Part shown: in pieces, positions 61,185-64,000 of the stretch
Layout of the letters: the number at the start of each line of letters is the position of its first letter
How positions within the stretch are numbered: the stretch's first letter is position 1
From: JBDTSW01 sp963782605
GTDB lineage: Bacteria; Actinomycetota; Thermoleophilia; Solirubrobacterales; 70-9
Length of the DNA: 64,000 bases
Direction of reading: 5' to 3'
Assembly: GCA_963782605.1 (NCBI GenBank)
Contig: CAWAKK010000012.1
Span: 268,863 to 332,862 of the forward strand
Program-made: the position numbers and the translations under genes
The notes under the pieces: generated by a model
Told to the model about the DNA's origin: nothing
Databases searched by the model: none
Seen by the model: only the letters and a program-made list of their open reading frames with translations

Positions 61185-62663
61185 CTAGCCGGAGCTGCTG
61201 CGGCGTGAGCCTGCCTTCTTCGTGCGCCGCGTCCCGGGCGATGGCGGCTTGCGCCTGCGCCCGCCGCCGCCCTTGGCGCCGTTTGAGCCTGAGCGCTTGG
61301 GGGTCGATGGTGTGCCGGGGCTCTCCCCGTTGCCGGCCGCGGCCTTGGCCGCCTCGCGGGCCTCGCGTGCCGCCTGGCGCTCGGCGCGCTTCTCGCGCAT
61401 CTCAACCATCGAAGGGCAGTCGTCGTTTAGGCACAGCTTCCACGGCCGGCCGCGGAATCCGCGCACCGTGAGGCGGGGCCGCTCATCGCAGATCGAGCAG
61501 CGCTCCTCTAGGCGCCAGAGCTCATAGCCCCGCCCCGGAAGCGGCCCACTCACCTGACAGGAGTGCTCGGCCTCCGGGTCGTCGCGGTCCCAGCCCTCAC
61601 AGCCGTACATGCGCTTGCCGCCCTTGAGCTGAATGATCCGGAGGCGATTAGGGCCACCGTCCTCGCGCTTGCGGCCGGCCTCCTCACAGACGCTGCAGGG
61701 GCCGAGGAACTTGTCCTCGTCCATCCCGGCCCAGATCTGCTTGGCGAAGTCCTCGCGCTTGCCCTCGAGGTCCCGCGTGGTCTCGTGGAGCATCTCCCGC
61801 GAGATCCTCAGGACCTCGTCCTTAGAGGTCTCCCCGGCGGCGATCAGATCCATGTCCTGTTCGAGCTCGGCCGTCATCTCGGGGGTAGCCATGCGCGGGA
61901 CGTACTCGTGGAACGCCTTGTACATGGCGATTCCCGTCTCCGAGGGCTCGGGCGGATTCGAGAACACATAGCCGCGGTCGTAGAGCTTTTGGATGATGTC
62001 GGCGCGCGTCGCCTTGGTGCCGAGGCCGCGCTCCTCCATCAGCTCGATCAGCTTGCCCTGCGAGATCCGGGACGGGGGCTGGGTTTCCTTGTCGACGATC
62101 CACGGGTCGCCGTCGAGCGCGAGCTCCTGACCCTCCTCGAGCTTCGGGATCTCCTCGTCGGAGGAGCGCGCATAGGTGTAGATGCCGGCGTAGCCGGGGT
62201 CGACCACCACCGATCCGCGAACGAAGTAGGTCTCCGAGCCGGCCTCGATGTCGGCGCGCGTCGACTCGGTGATCATCGGCGGTGAGAAGGTCGCCAGGAA
62301 CCGGCGCACGACCAGCTCGTAGACGCGCCGCTTCGGGCCCTCCAGAGCGTTCGGGTAGATCGCCTGCGTCGGGTAGATCGGCGGGTGGTCGGTGGTCTCC
62401 TTCTTGCCGCGAGTGGCGGTGAGCTCGCCGTCCAAGAGGCCGGAGGCCGCGGAGAAGTCGGGGATGCGCGCCAGCGATGAGACGAGCTCGCGGGTGTTGA
62501 GCGAGCGCGGATAGACCGTGTTGTCGGTGCGCGGATAGGAGATGAACCCGTCCATGTAGAGGTCCTCGGCGATCCGCATGGCCGCCGAGGGCGTGATGCC
62601 GAGGCGAGATGAGGCATCGGTGGTAAACGCGGTGGTGTTGTAGGGCGCCGGTGGCTTGCGGGT
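61185..62663 (-). CDS. topA: DNA topoisomerase I, C-terminal part (N-terminal half missing)
   Basis: It relaxes negative supercoils. What remains starts around RKPPAPYNTTAF and includes the active-site tyrosine in FISYPRTDN, HPPIYPT, the GLGTKATRADIIQKL motif, cysteine-bearing carboxy-terminal segments (LGPCSVCEEAG; CSICDERP) and a basic Arg/Lys/Ser tail. The toprim domain and the first 400 or so residues are absent. Upstream of about 62663 the sequence no longer fits TopA and changes character. The TTG at 62687 is not a real start. Confidence 0.9.
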   Translation of the reverse strand, partial: TRKPPAPYNTTAFTTDASSRLGITPSAAMRIAEDLYMDGFISYPRTDNTVYPRSLNTRELVSSLARIPDFSAASGLLDGELTATRGKKETTDHPPIYPTQAIYPNALEGPKRRVYELVVRRFLATFSPPMITESTRADIEAGSETYFVRGSVVVDPGYAGIYTYARSSDEEIPKLEEGQELALDGDPWIVDKETQPPSRISQGKLIELMEERGLGTKATRADIIQKLYDRGYVFSNPPEPSETGIAMYKAFHEYVPRMATPEMTAELEQDMDLIAAGETSKDEVLRISREMLHETTRDLEGKREDFAKQIWAGMDEDKFLGPCSVCEEAGRKREDGGPNRLRIIQLKGGKRMYGCEGWDRDDPEAEHSCQVSGPLPGRGYELWRLEERCSICDERPRLTVRGFRGRPWKLCLNDDCPSMVEMREKRAERQAAREAREAAKAAAGNGESPGTPSTPKRSGSNGAKGGGGRRRKPPSPGTRRTKKAGSRRSSSG

Positions 62664-63479
62664 ATTCCGTGCTCCAGCTGATCGCAACGCCCGCCGCTGG
62701 AAAGATGGCGATCTGCGAGAGATTGAGCGACCGGCTTTTTGGCACAGCTTTCCGGCTGTCGCCGATCATTCAACTGACCAATGCCGCCGCGGTCACGCAG
62801 GCACGGACGACAGACCTGTCGAAAAATCTCGATCTGCTCTCGCTGGAAACCTGGCAGTGCCAGTCGGCACTGGTTCATCCGGTTTTTCGAATTTACCGGC
62901 AGTGTGCTTTGCTGCGCGAAGCGCTGGCTGCTCCCACCGCCGGGCAAGCACTGACGATTATTCAGTTCAATTCGCCTACGGCCCCGCCCGGTTTCTGGGT
63001 CGGCGCCGAGATGCGCGGTGCGCCGCCCAATACCGACGTGTCGCAGGATTTCGGCGGCACGCTCTCTCTTGCCCTTGAAGTTCAGGCCGCGTGGAATCCG
63101 ACCCAGATCTTGTCGGGTCTGGTCTTTGACGAATGGACCGAGATGTTGCCGGCCCGTGAAGCGACGAGCGGGGTCGCGTTTCACTTCAACCAACCCGACA
63201 CCGAACCGCCGCAGGCAATGCTGCTTGCCGTCTGTCCTGCGGAGGGCGAAATTTGGCGGTGGGAATACCTGTCGGAAACGATTCTGGATGCGTTTGAGCG
63301 GGCGAAGCGATTGGTCCATTTCGACCACTTGACGAACCAACCCCGCGCTGGCCCATTTGCTGCCGGCTCTGGTCGCGCCTATGGAGTGCGAGAACCTGGG
63401 CCCGATCCTCGATCTGGGACTCAACAACATCAATATGCCGCGGGACGAAAGAGGCGCGGCGCCGGTTGTTCCATTGTAA
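62664..63479 (+). CDS. Uncharacterised protein, 5' truncated at contig join and frameshifted near 63340
   Basis: The reading frame enters from the junction and carries the conserved-looking segments DLLSLETWQCQSALVHPVF, FWVGAEMRGAPP and LVFDEWTEMLPAREATSGVA. Also seen are FHFNQPDTEPPQAMLLAV and, after removing one C from the CCCC run near 63340, ALAHLLPALVAPMECENLGP up to the TAA at 63479. I recall similar carboxy-terminal regions in unnamed proteins that sit next to a WNRLEP-type gene, as here. No function is known to me. Base and codon use differ from the rest of the window (more A/T, TTT and TTG). Confidence 0.6.
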
Positions 63480-63499
63480 AACCTCCGAATGAGCTCAAG

Positions 63500-64000
63500 A
63501 TGCGTTCATCCGTACTGATCTGGAATAGACTGGAACCTCAGCCGACAAAGCAATGATTTCGAGTGTCGCCCTTCGGTGCGAAGTCCGTGACGCGCTCTGG
63601 ATGCTCGCCAGACAATGGCAAATGGGCGAGTTTCGGGCCGAAGACGCTGGAACGTGCGCGTTTGTCAAAGTGCAATGCGACAGTGTTTTCGCGCAAAAGC
63701 TGTCGCTGCGCGGTGCAGAACCGGGAACCTTTTCCCCCGAAACACCGCTTAATTTTTTGTCGGAAGGAACCCCGCCGCTCGAGAATCATTCGCCCAGCGA
63801 GGGCGCGCCGCCCGCGTTGTCGCTGGATTTGCGCGTCGAATTCGGCCGGTACTGGCTGCAGCTTTTAAAGACTCGATTGCCGGCGGCAACGGCGCCCGCC
63901 GTAATCAAAAGATTCAAAGACACTCCACTACTGCATTTCAGGGTGCCGGTTGCTGCAACCACCGAAGAGCAAGTGACCCACGCTGCGACTCGCTAACCAG
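63500..64000 (+). CDS. Uncharacterised WNRLEP-type protein (partial, frameshifted near 63541)
   Basis: ATG 63500 gives MRSSVLIWNRLEPQP. One missing base near 63541 then separates it from the continuing frame VALRCEVRDALWMLARQWQM and EFRAEDAGTCAFVKVQCDS. The region VEFGRYWLQLLKTRLP follows. A TAA at 63994 in this frame may be another error or a real end; the window stops 4 bases later. The gene starts 20 bp after the previous stop, so the two are probably an operon. Function is unknown. Confidence 0.55.

Overview
The window is high-GC actinobacterial chromosome, best read as class Thermoleophilia (Solirubrobacterales-like). The reasons are the RpoC, RpoB and EF-Tu sequences, the zinc-ribbon type S14, the acidic tails on several ribosomal proteins, and the frequent ATGA/GTGA/TTGA gene overlaps. 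The lineage is inferred from family knowledge, not from a search.

Layout. A partial dacB (+) ends against ligA. From 41.3 kb down to 0.6 kb the minus strand carries almost the whole transcription-translation supercluster: rpmG-secE-nusG-rplK-rplA-rplJ-rplL-rpoB-rpoC, rpsL-rpsG, fusA-tuf, rpsJ to rplO, secY-adk-map, rpmJ-rpsM-rpsK-rpsD-rpoA-rplQ, then truA-surE-ligA. Two plus-strand islands break it: a HAD/small membrane/DUF1028 trio between rpoC and rpsL, and two coupled membrane-protein genes between rpsG and fusA. infA is missing from its usual place between map and rpmJ, where a VOC-fold gene sits instead.

From 41.5 to 62.6 kb lie mixed housekeeping genes: an acyl-CoA dehydrogenase, an FHA membrane protein, tRNA-Thr(GGU), an SDR/threonine aldolase/esterase operon, tRNA-Tyr(GUA), CsbD, an RpoD-like sigma factor, FolE2, PgsA, an ACT-malic enzyme, a family 5 uracil-DNA glycosylase, a hotdog thioesterase, two glycosyltransferases, a cupin, tRNA-Thr(CGU), and a topA-tmk-holB-kinase-regulator operon.

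At about 62.66-62.69 kb topA loses its amino-terminal part. The sequence turns into more A/T-rich DNA with two uncharacterised plus-strand genes. This looks like a chimeric contig join, or less likely a recent insertion.

Two cautions apply. Single-base frameshifts, nearly all one extra base, break rpsC, rpoC, rpoB (three times), the threonine aldolase, the malic enzyme and both tail genes, so sequence error is the simplest explanation. Several starts are non-ATG, and two are probably CTG.

The most interesting non-coding signals are two families of structured intergenic repeats. Family R1 is two variable hairpins around a fixed AGCAGCATGTAAG core (three good copies, one diverged). Family R2 is about 115 nt and has two copies, both directly 3' of ribosomal protein genes. 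In addition, a TAnnnT box lies 6-9 nt before the start codon of about thirteen operon-leading genes, which implies widespread leaderless transcription.
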